From Arenicola marina (lineage: Eukaryota > Annelida > Polychaeta > Arenicolidae), in the NCBI GenBank assembly GCA_964019135.1, contig OZ025258.1, positions 6,343,961 to 6,407,960 of the forward strand: DNA of 64,000 bases. The letters are read 5' to 3'. How positions within the stretch are numbered: position 1 is the first letter of the stretch; each line of letters opens with the position of its first letter. Below, piece by piece: positions 46,009 through 60,894 of the stretch. The notes below the pieces were generated by a model. The model did not search any database and was not told the DNA's origin. It was given only the letters and a program-made list of their open reading frames with translations. The position numbers and the translations under genes are program-made.

Positions 46009-49000
46009 CATACACAGTCATACACAGGCCATACACAGGCTCCAAAATGTCATACACAGGTCATACACAGGCCAAACAAAGGCACCAAGATGCCATAAAC
46101 TGGCCATACACAGGCACCAAGATGTCATAAACAGGCCATACACATGTACCAAGACGTCACATACACAGGCCACACACAGGCCAAACAAAGGCATCAAAAT
46201 GCCATAAACTGGCCAAACAAAGGCACCAAGATTCAATAGACTGGCCATACACAGGCACCAAGATGCCCTTAACAGGCCATACATAGGCACCAAGATGTCA
46301 TACACAGGCCATACACAGGCCAAACAAAGGCACCAATATGCCATAAACAAGCCCTACACAGACACGAAGATGCCATACACAGGCCATACACAGGCACCAA
46401 GTCGTCATACACAGGCCATACACAGGCCAAACAAAGGCACCAAGATGCCAAAACTTGTCATACACAGGCACCAAGATGCCATAAATAGGCCCTACACAGG
46501 CACGAATATGCCATACACAGGCCATACACAAGCACCGATATGTCATACACAGGCCATACACAGGCACCAAGATGCCATACACTGGACATACAGAGGCCAT
46601 ACACAGACTATACACAGGCCATACATAGGCTAAACAATGGCACTAAGATGCCAAAAACTGGTCATACACAGGCACCAAGATGCCATAAACAGGACCTACA
46701 CAGGCACGAAGATGCCATAAACAGGCCATACACAGGCACCAAGATGTTATACACAGGCCATACACAGACACCAAGATGTCATACACAGGCCATACAAACG
46801 CACCAAGATGCCACACACAGGCACCAAGATGCCATACACATGCCACACACGGGATGCAAAGATTTCATACGCAGGCGATACACAGGCACCAAGATGCCAT
46901 ACACAAGCCATACACAGGCCATACACAGGCACCAAGATGCCATAAACAGGCTATACACAGGCACCAAGATGTCACGCACAGACCATACACAGACACCAAG
47001 TTGCCATTATCGGGCAATACACAGGCACCAAACGTCATAAACAGGCCATACACAGGCCAAAGAAAGGCACCAAGATGCCATAAACTGGTCATACACAGGC
47101 ACCAAGATGCCATAAACAGGCCCTACACAGGCACGAATATTCCATACACAGGCCATACACAGGCCATACACAGGCCATACACAGGCCATACACAGGCCAT
47201 ACACAAGTACCAATATGTCATACACAGGCCATACACAGGCACCAAGATGTCATGCATTGGCCATACACAGGCTATACACAGGCAATACACAGGCCAAACA
47301 AAGGCACCAAGATGCCAAAACCTGGTCGTACACAGGCACCACGATGCCATAAACAGGCCCTACACAGGTACGACGATGTCATACACAAGCCATACACAGG
47401 CCATACACAGGCCATACACAAGCACCAAGATGTCATAAACAGGCCATACACAGGCACCAAGATGTCATACACTGGCCATACACAAGCCATACACATGCCA
47501 TACACAGGCACCAACATGTCACGCACATGCCATACACAGGCACCAAGATGCCACAAACAGGCCATACACAGGCACCAAGATGCCACACACAGGCCATAAC
47601 CAGGCACCAAGATGTCAAAAACCGGTCATACACAGGCACCAAGATGTCACGCACAGCCCATACACAGGCACCAAGATGTCACACACACCGGATACACAGG
47701 CACCAAGATGTCATACAAAGGCCATACACAGTCACCAAGATGCCACGCACAGGCCATACACAGGCACCAAGATGTCATACACATGCACCAAGATCCCATT
47801 AACAGGCCATACACAGGCCAAACAAAGGCACCAAGATGCCATAAACAGGACATTCGCTGGCACTAAGATTCCATACACAGGCCGAACAAATCAACAAGAT
47901 GTCATACTCAGGCGAAACACAGGCCATACACTGGCACCAAGATGTCACAAACAGGCCATACACAGGCACCAAGATGCCGTGCACAGGCACCAAGATGCCG
48001 TGCACAGGCACCACGATGCCGTGCACAGGCACCAAAATGTCATAGACAGGCCATACAGAGGCAGCAAGATGTCATATACAGGCCATACACAGGCACAAAG
48101 ATGTCATACACAGGCCATACACAGGCACCAATATGTCATACACAGGCCATACACAGACACCAAGATGTCATACACAGGACATAAGCAGGCACCAATATTC
48201 CATACGCAGGTCATACACGGGCATCAAAATGCCATAACCAGGCCATAAACACGCAAGAAGATGCCAAACACAGGCCATACGCAGGCACCAAGGCGTCCGA
48301 CACAGGCCATTCACAGGCACCAAGATGTCATACACAGGCCATACACAGGCCATACACAGGCCATACACAGGCACCAAGATGTCACGCACAGGCCAAACAA
48401 AGACACTAAGATGCCATAAACAGGCCATACATAGGCCATACACAGGCACCATGATGTCACACACAGGCCATACACAGGCACCAAGATGTCATACACAGGC
48501 ACCAAGATACCATACACAGGCCATACACAGGCACCAAGGTGCCATTAACAAGCCATACACAGGCACCAATACGCCATAAAAAAGCCATACACAGGTACTA
48601 ATATGCCATAAACAGGCCATACACAGGCACCAAGATGCCATAAACAGGCTATACACAGGCACCAAGATGTCATACACAGGCCATACACAGGCACCAAGAT
48701 GCCATAAACAGGCCATACACAGGCACCAAACGTCATACACAGGCCATACACAGGCACTAAACGTCATACACAGGCCATACACAGGCCAAACAAAGGCACC
48801 AAGATGCCATAAACTGGTCATACACAGGCACCAAGATGCCATAAACAGGCCCTACACAAGCACGAATATCCCATACACAGGCCCTACACAGGCCATACAC
48901 AGGCCCTACACAGGCCATACACCGGCCATACACAAGCACCAAGATGTCATACACAGGCCACACACAGGCACCAAGATGTCATACACTGGCCATACACAGG

Positions 49001-52000
49001 CCATACACAAGCACCAACTTGTCACGCACATGCCATACACAGACACCAAAAGATGTCATGCACAGGCCATACACAGGCACCAAGATGCCATAAACAGGCC
49101 ATACACAGGCTCCAAGATGCCATACACAGGCCATACGCAGGCACCAAGATGGCAAAACAGGTCATACACAGGCACCAAGATGTCATACACATGCACCAAG
49201 ATATCATTAACAGGCCATACACAGGCCAAACAAAGGCACCAAAATGCCATAAACAGGCCATTCGCTGGCACTAAGATGCCATACACAGGCCAAACAAAAT
49301 CACCAAGATGTCATACTCAGGCCATACACAGGCCAAACACATGCACAAAGATGTCATACACAGGCCATACACATGCACCAAGATGCCATAAAGAGGCCTT
49401 ACAAAGGCAACCAGATGTCATACACAGGCCATACACAGGAAGCAAGATGTCATACCCAGGCCATACACTGGCACCAAGATACCGTGCACAGGCACCAAGA
49501 TGTCATACACAGGCCATACACAGGCACCAAGATGTCATAAACAGGCCAAACACAGGCACCAATATGTCACACACAGGCATCAAGATGCCATAACCTAGCC
49601 GCACACAGGCACCAGGACGTCATCGACAGGCCATACAGAGGCACCAATATGTCATATACAGGGCATACACAGGCACAAAGACGTCATACACAGGCCATAC
49701 ACAGGCAGCAATATGTCATACACAGGCCATAAACAGCCCATACACAGGCCATACACAGGCACCAAAATGTCACGCACAGGCCATACACAGACACCAAGAT
49801 GTCATACACAGGACATAAACAGGCACCAATATTTCATACGCAGGTCATACACAGGCACCAAGATGCCATGAACAGGCCATAAACAGGCAATAAGATGCCA
49901 TACACAGGCCATACGCAGACACCAAGACGTCAGACACAGGCCATTCACAGGCACCAAGATGTCATACACAGGCCATACACAGGCTATACACAGGCCATAC
50001 ACAGGCACCAAGATGTCACGCACAGACCAAACAAAGGCACCAAGATGCCATAAACAGGCCATTGGCAGGCACCAAGATGCTATACACAAGCCAAAAAAAT
50101 CACCGAGATGTCATCCTCAGGCCAAACACAGGCAAAACACATGCACACAGATGTCATACTCAGGCCAAACACAGGCAAAACACATGCACAAAGATGTTAT
50201 ACACAGGCCAAACACATGCACAAAGATGTCAATAGACAGGCCATACACAAGCACCAAGATGTCATACAAATACCATACACAGGCACCAAGATGTCACGCA
50301 CAGGCCATACACAGGCACTAAGATGCCACACACAGGCACCAAGATGCCATACACATGGTATACACAGGCACCAAAATTTTATACGCAGGTCATACACCGG
50401 CCATACACAGGCCATACACAGGCCAAACAAAGGCACCAAGATGTCATACTCAGGCCAAACACAGGCAAAACACATGCACACAGATGTCATACTCAGGCCA
50501 AACACAGGCAAAACACATGCACAAAGATGTCATACACAGGCCAAACACATGCACAAAGATGTCATACACAGGCCAAACACATGCACATAGATGTCATACA
50601 CAGGCCATACACAGGCACCAAGATGCCACACGCAGGCCACGCACAGGCACCAAGATGTCATACACAGGCCATATACAGGTACAAAGATGTTATACACAGG
50701 CCATACGCAGGCAGCAAGATGCCCCACGCAGGCCACGCACAGGCACCAAGATGTCAAACACAGGCCATACACAGGTACTAAGATGTTATACACAGGCCAT
50801 ACACAGGCACCAAGATGTCATACACAGGCCATATACAGGTACAAAGATGTTATACACAGGCCATACGCAGGCAGCAAGATGCCCCACGCAGGCCACGCAC
50901 AGGCACCAAGATGTCAAACGCAGGCCATACACAGGTACTAAGATGTTATACACAGGCCATACACATGCACCAAGATGTCATACACAGGCCATACACAGGT
51001 ACAGGGATGTTATACACAGGCCATACACAGGCAGCAAGATGTCATACACAGGCCATACACAGGCACTAAGATGTCATACACAGGCCATACACAGGCACCA
51101 ATATGTCATAAACAGGCCAAACACAGGCACCAATATGTCACACACAGGCACCAAGATGCCATAACCTAGCCGCACACAGGCACCAGGACGTCATAGACAG
51201 GCCATACAGAGGCACCAACATGTCATATACAGGGCATACACAGGCCATACACAGGCACCAATATGTCATACATAGGCCATAAACAGCCCAGACACAGGCC
51301 ATACACAGGCACCAAAATGTCACGCACAGGCCATACACAGACACCAAGATGTCATACACAGGACATAAACAGGCACCAATATTTCATACGCAGGTCATAC
51401 ACAGGCACCAAGATGCCATGAACAGGCCATAAACAGGCAATAAGATGCCATACACAGGCCATACGCAGGCACCAAGACGTCAGACACAGGCCATTCACAG
51501 GCACCAAGATGTCATACACAGGCCATACACAGGCCATAAACAGGCCATACACAGGCACCAAGATGTCACGCACAGACCAAACAAAGGCACCAAGATGCCA
51601 TAAACAGGCCATTGGCAGGCACCAAGATGCTATACACAAGCCAAAAAAATCACCGAGATGTCATACTCAAGCCAAACACAGGCGAAACACAGGCAAAACA
51701 CATGCACACAGATGTCATACTCAGGCCAAACGCAAGCAAAACACATGCACAAAGATGTTATAAACAGGCCAAACACATGCACAAAGATGTCAATAGACAG
51801 GCCATACACAGGCACCAAGATGTCATACAAAAGCCATACACAGGCACCAAGATGTCACGCACAGGCCAAACACAGGCAAAACACATGCACACAGATGTCA
51901 TACTCAGGCCAAACACAGGCAAAACACATGCACAAAGATGTCATACACAGGCCAAACATATGCACAAAGATGTCATACACAGGCCATACACAGGTACAGG

Positions 52001-55000
52001 GATGTTATACACAGGCCATACACAGGCAGCAAGATGTCATACACAGGCCATACACAGGCACTAAGATGTCATACACAGGCCATACACAGGCACCAATATG
52101 TCATATACAGGGCATACACAGGCACAAAGACGTCATACACAGGCCATAAACAGCCCATACACAGGCCATACACAGGCACCAAAATGTCACGCACAGGCCA
52201 TACACAGACACCAAGATATCATACACAGGACATACACAGGCACCAATATTTCATACGCAGGTCATACACAGGCACCAAGATGCCATGAACAGGCCATAAA
52301 CAGGCAATAAGATACCATACACAGGCCATACGCAGGCACCAAGACGTCAGACACAGGCCATTCACAGGCACCAAGATGTCATACACAGGCCATACACAGG
52401 CCATACACAGGCACCAAGATGTCACGCACAGACCAAACAAAGGCACCAAGATGCCATAAACAGGCCATTGGCAGGCACCAAGATGCTATACACAAGCCAA
52501 AAAAATCACCGAGATGTCATACTCAGGCCAAACACAGGCGAAACACAGGCAAAACACATGCACACAGATGTCATACTCAGGCCAAACACAAGCAAAACAC
52601 ATGCACAAAGATGTTATAAACAGGCCAAACACATGCACAAAGATGTCAATAGACAGACCATACACAGGCACCAAGATGTCATACAAAAGCCATACACAGG
52701 CACCAAGATGTCACGCACTGGCCATACACAGGCACTAAGATGCCACACACAGGCACCAAGATGCCATACACATGGTATACACAGGCACCAAAATTTCATA
52801 CGCAGGTCATGCACCGGCCATACACAGGCCATACACAGGCCAAACAAAGGCACCAAGATGTCATACTCAGGCCAAACACAGGCAAAACACATGCACACAG
52901 ATGTCATACTCAGGGCAAACACAGGCAAAACACATGCACAAAGATGTCATACACAGGCCAAACACATGCACAAAGATGTCATACACAGGCCAAACACATG
53001 CACATAGATGTCATACACAGGCCAAACACAGGCACCAAGATGCCACACGCAGGCCACGCACAGGCACCAAAATGTCAAACACAGGCCATACACAGGTACT
53101 AAGATGTTATACACAGGCCATACACAGGCACCAAGATGTCATACACAGGCCATACACAGGTACTAAGATGTTATACAGAGGCCATACACAGGCAGCAAGA
53201 TGTCATACACAGGCCATACACAGGCACTAAGATGTCATACACAGGCCATACACAGACACCAATATGTCATAAACAGGAGATACACAGGCACCAAAATGCC
53301 ATACACAGACAGTACACAGGCACCAAGATGTCATACGCAGGCCATAAACATGCACCAAGATGCCATAAACAAGCCACACTGGCACCAAGACGGCATGCAC
53401 AGGCCATACACAGGCCAAACAAAGGCACCAAGATGCCATAAGCTGGCCATACACAGGTACCAAAATGCCATAAACAGGCCCTACACAGGCACGAAGATGC
53501 CATACAAAGGCCATACACAGTCACCAAGATGCCCTTGACAGGCCATACACAGGCACCAAGATGTCATACACAGGCCATATACAGGCACCAAGATGCCTAG
53601 ACAGGCCATATATAGGCACCAAGACGTCATACACAGGCCATACACAGGCCAAACAAAAGCACCAATATGCCATAAACTGGCCATACACAGACACCAAGAT
53701 GCCATAAACAGGCCTTACACAGGCACGAAGATGCCATACACAGGCCATACGCAGGCACCAAGTCGTCATACACAGGCCATACACATGCCAAACAAAGGCA
53801 CCAAGATGCCAAAAACTGGTCATACACAGGCACCAAGATGCCATAAACAGGCCCTACACAGGCCGAATATGCCATGCACAGGCCATACACAGGCCATACA
53901 CAGGCCATACACAAGCACCAAGATGTCATACACAGGCCATACACAGGCACCAAGATGCCATACACTGGCCATACACAAGCCATACACAGGCCATACACAG
54001 GCCAAACAAAGGCACCAGGATGCCAAAAACTGGTCATAGACAGGCACCAAGATGCCATAAACAGGCCCTACACAGGCACCAAGATGCCATTAACAGGCCA
54101 TACACAGGCACCAAGATGTTATACACAGGCCATACACATGCACCAAGATGTCATACACAGGCCATACACAGGCACCAAGATGCCACACACAGGCACCAAT
54201 ATGCCATACACATGCCATACACAGGCAGCAAGATTTCATACGCAAGCCATACACAGGCACCAAGATGGCATACACAAGTAATACACAGGCACCAAGATGT
54301 CATAAACAGGCCATACACAGGCACGAAAATGCCATACACAGGCCATACACAGGTACCAACATGCCATAAACAGGCCATACACAGGCACGAAGATGTCATA
54401 CACAGGCAATACACAGGTACCAAGATGTCACACACAGGCCATACATAGGCCATACACAGGCACCATGATGTCACGCGCAGGCCATACAGAGCCACCAGGA
54501 TGTCATCAAAAGGCCATAAAATGGCACCAAGTTGGCACACACAGGCCACGCACAGGCACCAAGATGTCGTACACAGGCCATACACAGGTACAAAGATGTC
54601 ATACACAGGCCATACACAGGCAGCAAGATGTCATACACAGGCCATACCCAGGCACTAAGATGTTATACACAGGCCATACACAGGCACCAATATGTCATAA
54701 ACAGGCCATACACAGGCCAAACAAAGGCACCAAGATGTCATAAACTGGCCAAACACAGGCACCAAATTGCCATAAACAGGCCCTACACAGGCACGAAGAT
54801 GTCATACAAAGGCCATGCACAGTCACCAAGATGCCCTTAACATGCCATACACAGGCACCAAGATGTCATACACAGGCCATACACAGGCACCACGATGCCT
54901 AGACAGGCCATATATAGGCACCAAGACGTCATACACAGGCCATACACAGGCCAAACAAAGGCACCAATATGCCATAAACCGGCCATACACAGGCACCAAG

Positions 55001-57660
55001 ATGACATAAACAGGCCCTACATAGGCACGAAGATGCCATACACAGGCCATACACAGGCACCAAGTCGTCATACACAGGCCATACACAGGCCAAACAAAGG
55101 CACCAAGGAGCCAAAAACTGGTCATACACAGGCAGCAAGATGCCATAAGCAGGCCCTACACAGCCACGAAAATGCCATACACAGGCCATACACAGGCCAT
55201 ACACAAGCACCAAGATGTCATACACAGGCCATACACAGGCACCAAGATGCCATACACTGGCCATACACAGGCCATACACAGGCCATAGACAGGCCAAACA
55301 AAGGCACCAGGATGCCAAAAACTGGTCATATACAGGCACCAAGATGCCATAAACAGGCCCTACACAGGCACGAAGATGCCATAAACAGGCCATACACAGG
55401 CACCAGGATGTTATACACTGGCCATACACAGGCACCAAGATGTCATACACAGGCCATACACAGGCACCAAGATGCCACAAACAGGCACCAAGATGCCATA
55501 CACAAGAAATACACAGGCACCAAGATGTCATAAACAGGCCATACACAGGCACAAAAATGTCGTGCACAGGCCATACACAGGCCATAAACAGGCACCAAGA
55601 TGCCACACACAGGCCATACACAGGCACCAAGATGCCATAAACAGGCCATACACAGGCACGAAGATGCCATACACAGGCCATACACAGGCCATACACAGGC
55701 CATTCACAGGCATCAAGATGCCACACACCGGCCATACACAGGCACCAAGATGTCATAAACAGGCCATACACAGGCACGAAGATGCCATACACAGGCCATA
55801 CACAGGCCATACACAGGCCATTCACAGGCATCAAGATGCCACACACGGGCCATACACAGGCACCAAGATGTCATAAACAGGCCATAAACGGGCACCAAGA
55901 TGTCATACACAGGTCATACACAGGCACCAAGATGTCATAAACAGCCCTTACAGAGGCACCAAGATGTCATACACAGGCCATACACAGGCATCAAGATGTC
56001 ATACACAGGCACCAAGATGCCATACACAGGCCATACACAGGCACCAAGTCGTCATACACAGGCCATACACAGGCCAAACAAAGGCACCAAGGAGCCAAAA
56101 ACTGGTCATACACAGGCAGCAAGATGCCATAAGCAGGCCCTACACAGCCACGAAAATGCCATACACAGGCCATACACAGGCACCAAGATGCCATACACTG
56201 GCCATACACAGGCCATACACAGGCCATAGACAGGCCAAACAAAGGCACCAGGATGCCAAAAACTGGTCATATACAGGCACCACGATGCCATAAACAGGCC
56301 CTACACAGGCACGAAGATGCCATAAACAGGCCATACACAGGCACCAGGATGTTATACACTGGCCATACACAGGCACCAAGATGTCATACACAGGCCATAC
56401 ACAGGCACCAAGATGCCACAAACAGGCACCAAGATGCCATACACAAGAAATACACAGGCACCAAGATGTCATAAACAGGCCATACACAGGCACAAAAATG
56501 TCGTGCACAGGCCATACACAGGCCATACACAGGCACCAAGATGCCACACACAGGCCATACACAGGCACCAAGATGCCATAAACAGGCCATACACAGGCAC
56601 GAAGATGCCATACACAGGCCATACACAGGCCATACACAGGCCATTCACAGGCATCAAGATGCCACACACCGGCCATACACAGGCACCAAGATGTCATAAA
56701 CAGGCCATACACAGGCACGAAGATGCCATACACAGGCCATACACAGGCCATACACAGGCCATACACAGGCCATTCACAGGCATCAAGATGCCACACACCG
56801 GCCATACACAGGCACCAAGATGTCATAAACAGGCCATACACAGGCACGAAGATGCCATACACAGGCCATACACAGGCCATACACAGGCCATTCACAGGCA
56901 TCAAGATGCCACACACGGGCCATACACAGACACCAAGATGCCATAAACAGGCCGTACACAGGCACCAAGATGCCATAAACAGGCCATACACAGGCACCAA
57001 GATGTCACGCACAGACCATACACAGACACCAAGTTGCCATTAACAGGCCCTACACAGGCACGAATATTCCATACACAGGCCCTACACAGGCCATGCACAA
57101 GCACCAAGATGTCATACACAGGCCATACACAGGCAACAAGATGTCATACACTGGCCATACACAGGCCATACACAGGCCATACACAGGCCATACACAGGCC
57201 ATACACAGGCCAAACAAAGCACCAAGATGCCAAAAAGTGGTCATACACAGGCACCAAGATGCCATAAACAGGCCATACACAGGCACGAAGATGCCGTACA
57301 CAGGCCATACACAGGCCATACACAGGCCATACACAAGCACCAAGATGTCATAAACAGGCCATACACAGGCACCAAGATGTCATACACTGGCCATACACAG
57401 GCCATACACAGGCCATACACAGGCCATACACAGGCACCAACGAGTCACGCACATGCCCTACACAGACACCAATATATCATACACAGGCCATACACAGGCA
57501 CCAAGATGTCATAAACAGGCCATACACAGACACCAATATATCATACACAGGCCATACACAGGCAGCAAGATGCCATAATCAGGCCACACACAGGCACCAA
57601 CAAGCCATACACAGGCCGTACACAGGCACCAAGATGTCATACACTGGCCGAACAAAGGCA
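46009..57660 (+). repeat. Giant 11-bp-based minisatellite, about 11.65 kb
   Basis: The left edge is the same as in the three internal arrays, but it runs for about 11.65 kb and ends in unique sequence at GCCGAACAAAGGCATATTTT. Monomers are CCATACACAGG-type and CACCAAGATGY-type 11-mers. Variant-rich zones (for example CCAAACACAGGCAAAACACA with TGCACAAAGATG at 50.1-53.0 kb) and higher-order repeats are visible (blocks offset by 1550, 867 and about 941-984 bp). Both strands are almost free of stop codons, so frames up to about 308 codons occur; I treat all of them as artefacts of the repeat. Confidence 0.97.
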
Positions 57661-60600
57661 TATTTTGAAGCGTTTCTGAAATGCGGTCAACATCTGTGAC
57701 TGATATGTGACGCAATTTTGTAAGTGGCCCGCTTGCTACTGTGCAATAATACCAGATTCACGGAGCTCTCAGTTTGATACCTCTGCCCTTCATTGGTTGT
57801 TCGATCGTGCATAGTGTTCCGTTCGTCGATAAACGCGATATCGGAGACGCCCGTCACAGCTGTCACGAGTCTCTCACAAGGCGACCTACGCACGTCCTGG
57901 CAATGATCAACCTCTCAACCCGCAACTGAGTATGTCTACCATTGGTTTTTGAAGTAATTATAGCAAGTGTTAAAATTATATTAAAAAGGATTTCTTAATC
58001 ATGAGCACCACCACAACGAGCTGGTGAGGATAAGACGAAAATGCACTTTTCGTGCGTAACTTACGAGGAGATTATGAATACGGCTCCTGAGCACTAAATG
58101 GTTGGCAATTGTGACGACGCATTAGAATCACATTTAGTGAATATGTTGAATAAATCAGACAACGTGCGTGTACATAGAGTTGGCCATAATTCCAATATCA
58201 AGCAGTCATAGGCCCGTACTTCATTCTACCTACACCTGTTTTACGCCGCGTAGAAAATACACTTAAATATGGAGGGATTTTGAACGACGATATTTGAAAC
58301 AAAATATTCATTCCATTCTCTTAACATCTCATCAGCGTCCTTTATTCTTCTGTGCACAGATGGCGTTCAAAAACAGTTACAATCGAATTGGTAAATAGTA
58401 TCGACCCACGAACCACACACCCTTCAGATATCGACTCGAAATTAATATCCAGCTCTGAGACGTGATTCATATGCACCCCTGCCTCAAAGTTATTGGTTTT
58501 GTTTGCTTTACGTGCTTGCCTATCTTGAGATTATAGCTAACAATTCATTCCGATATTGATTTTCAATGACCATTACGCCTCTACAATGAACGCATAGACT
58601 GTAATTAATTGCCTTGATTAGTACAAAGAAAGAAGCTACTCAACCTTGCATATTATGAAGTGTAGTTTTTGCTTCTTTTTTGACAGTTCTTTACTATTTT
58701 CTTCGCAATATCCGCGACAGCTTGCGCATGGATAAAACCTGAAAAACTGTATTTCATTGTATGTTTTGGCAACTTTTGACGTGGCATCTGCTCCTTTAAC
58801 TTTCACACAGTCAGTTACGCTAATCGGTCGTGATAGGATAAAGGTGGCCGACTGGTCACAAAAGGCGGGCAAGCCAGGGTGCCGACGACATTTCGTAATG
58901 ACGACGCAAGCTTGTAGCGTGGTGAAGTGAACGTACGGGCTGCTATGTCCGCGATATGTAAGTTTTTGTTTCTGTTGCCTTCTATAACGTGCCATAATCT
59001 TGGTGAGATTGTGGAAATTGTCTTATTGCTGTTGCATCTAAAGTATTTTTTTCAGGAAAATGACTGCCAATACCAATACAGGTAAAATTTGTTAAAATTG
59101 AAATCCGTATGATTATTTTAAATAAGTGCAGAACAAGAAACTATTGAAGCTGTAACTCTACAGTATGATTCGTGATATGGGCTACGATCCTTTTGTTTTT
59201 GTCTTCGAATAACTTTGCAGATATTTTTATAATCTCTCTGAGATCGACATGGTTAGCAGTCAATGTAAATGTCTATTAACTATTATGATCAAAATGTACA
59301 AATGTATTGTTCTGCATTGCAGACTAGGCCGTGACACCAGGGAACTTCGTTGCCGCTGACATTCCGTGTTAATTGTATCTGTGTTTGTCTCCTTGCGATC
59401 TACATGGAAATGGTATATGGGCTAAAACTTAGTTCTGTTATTGCTGTTGTGTGTTTCTTTGTACCTCCAACACCCCCTGTTTCATATCCCAAAACGCCTT
59501 GCTCCAATGTAATTTTTGCGCCAAATTCCGCGCCACGTGGTGACCTCGGCTGAGAGCAGGTAAGAGCCGCGTGCACGCGTATCGCATGACAACAGGTGAG
59601 TTCGCCCAGTACGTCATGTGATGTGGTTTAATGGCTGCTCTTCTGCCCTAAACAAACAGCCGCATGCACACCGATGACGACTGGAGACCTGGCGAACTGC
59701 GTCTGCGACTGCACGTGTGGAGCCGACTGTGAGGCGCCTGCGACTGTGCCGCCGACCGGGGTATAACAAGGTACGTATTGGGGACGCCCCCGGCGGGACA
59801 TCTTACATAGAATAACATAATGCAATGCCAAGAATTGTCCTATCCAAACGGTTTCAACATTGGGCGATTTGCTCGGCTACAGAAGTTTGAACCGCGACAA
59901 ATTGGGTTCATATACCACTTTGGTTGCATCATGACTGATTGCAACCTTGTACTCCATATCATCATAGTTGTGTGGTGCTACGTGGCAGGACAAAGAAGTT
60001 AAGTGAAGTGAAGAACTAGCGTACTGCTTCGTTCTTCTTATTGTTTACAGTTACGACTTTTATTTGCTTTAGCTTTAAATGAGATCGAACCCGACATGAT
60101 CACGTGACCGGAAGCCGACGACCACTCCCGCCAGTGTCTCCCGAGACCATTCTGCTGTTTTCTTGTGTGACTATTTCTTGACCGGATGTAGAACATAATA
60201 AACCTTCTTCAGACAGACGTGGATTTGATGCGCCTTTATTTTCGTCATCTGTGGATACATACATGGCTGATTAATAAAGTAGGTATGCATCCATAGGTGT
60301 AAAGCACATACAAACTTGAACGGAAATACACTAACGCTAGTCACGTTGCAGTTGCCATCACCCAGATCCATAACACATGCGCAAACAATGATGGCCGATG
60401 GCTAACAACTCGACAGAGTGTTTTCATATGTAAAGCTAAACGGATTTGCAACGCTACCATAGTACATATAACACATGATAGTGTACTACAAAGGGTAGTG
60501 TACTACAAAGTATACTACACAGGGTAGTGTACTAGTTACCGTTCTTCGGGAGGCTGAGTCGATTGCACCACTACATACTCGGGAAAAGGCCTGGTTTGTT

Positions 60601-60894
60601 AAACCCCAAACTGATCAAACGCGTTCGAATAACGTCACTCACACGGTGGAGCCACTGCTCACCCAGAGTTATGAAATTTGGGCTTGTAGAATTGGAGAGT
60701 AGCAATTCACAGACCAACAGATGAGCAAGCGACCGGCTATATTAGCAAGATGGTTGTATATTCATGACGCTTTAACCACTGTTGGTCATATCGCATCAAT
60801 GGGAGAAGAAAGCGAGAGTGAAACCATGTCCCCGGGGATAACCTACTACTCTTTACGAAGAAATACATGGAATCTTTATCATGCGACCAGACAG
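57661..60894. other. Unannotated right flank (about 3.2 kb)
   Basis: A 119-codon minus-strand frame at 58636-58995 has two Cys pairs (YPCASCRGYC) but no domain I recognise. Other frames are shorter. AATAAA-like strings occur around 60199 and 60271 without an adjoining gene. Short repeats of AGTGTACTACAAAGG occur at 60480-60535. Confidence 0.35.

Noticed and set aside
46009-57660. Dozens of long open frames on both strands inside the minisatellite (for example 48667-49593 plus, 54929-55846 minus)
   Set aside because: The 11-bp repeat has no stop in any frame, so long frames are expected by construction. There is no start context, no splice signal and no non-repetitive domain.
46009-57660. Possible CRISPR-like array (regular repeats)
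   Set aside because: Units are contiguous 11/22-bp variants with no unique spacers, and the window is clearly eukaryotic.
58636-58995. 119-codon minus-strand frame with CxxC...C
   Set aside because: No family recognised and no supporting gene structure; left as unannotated sequence.
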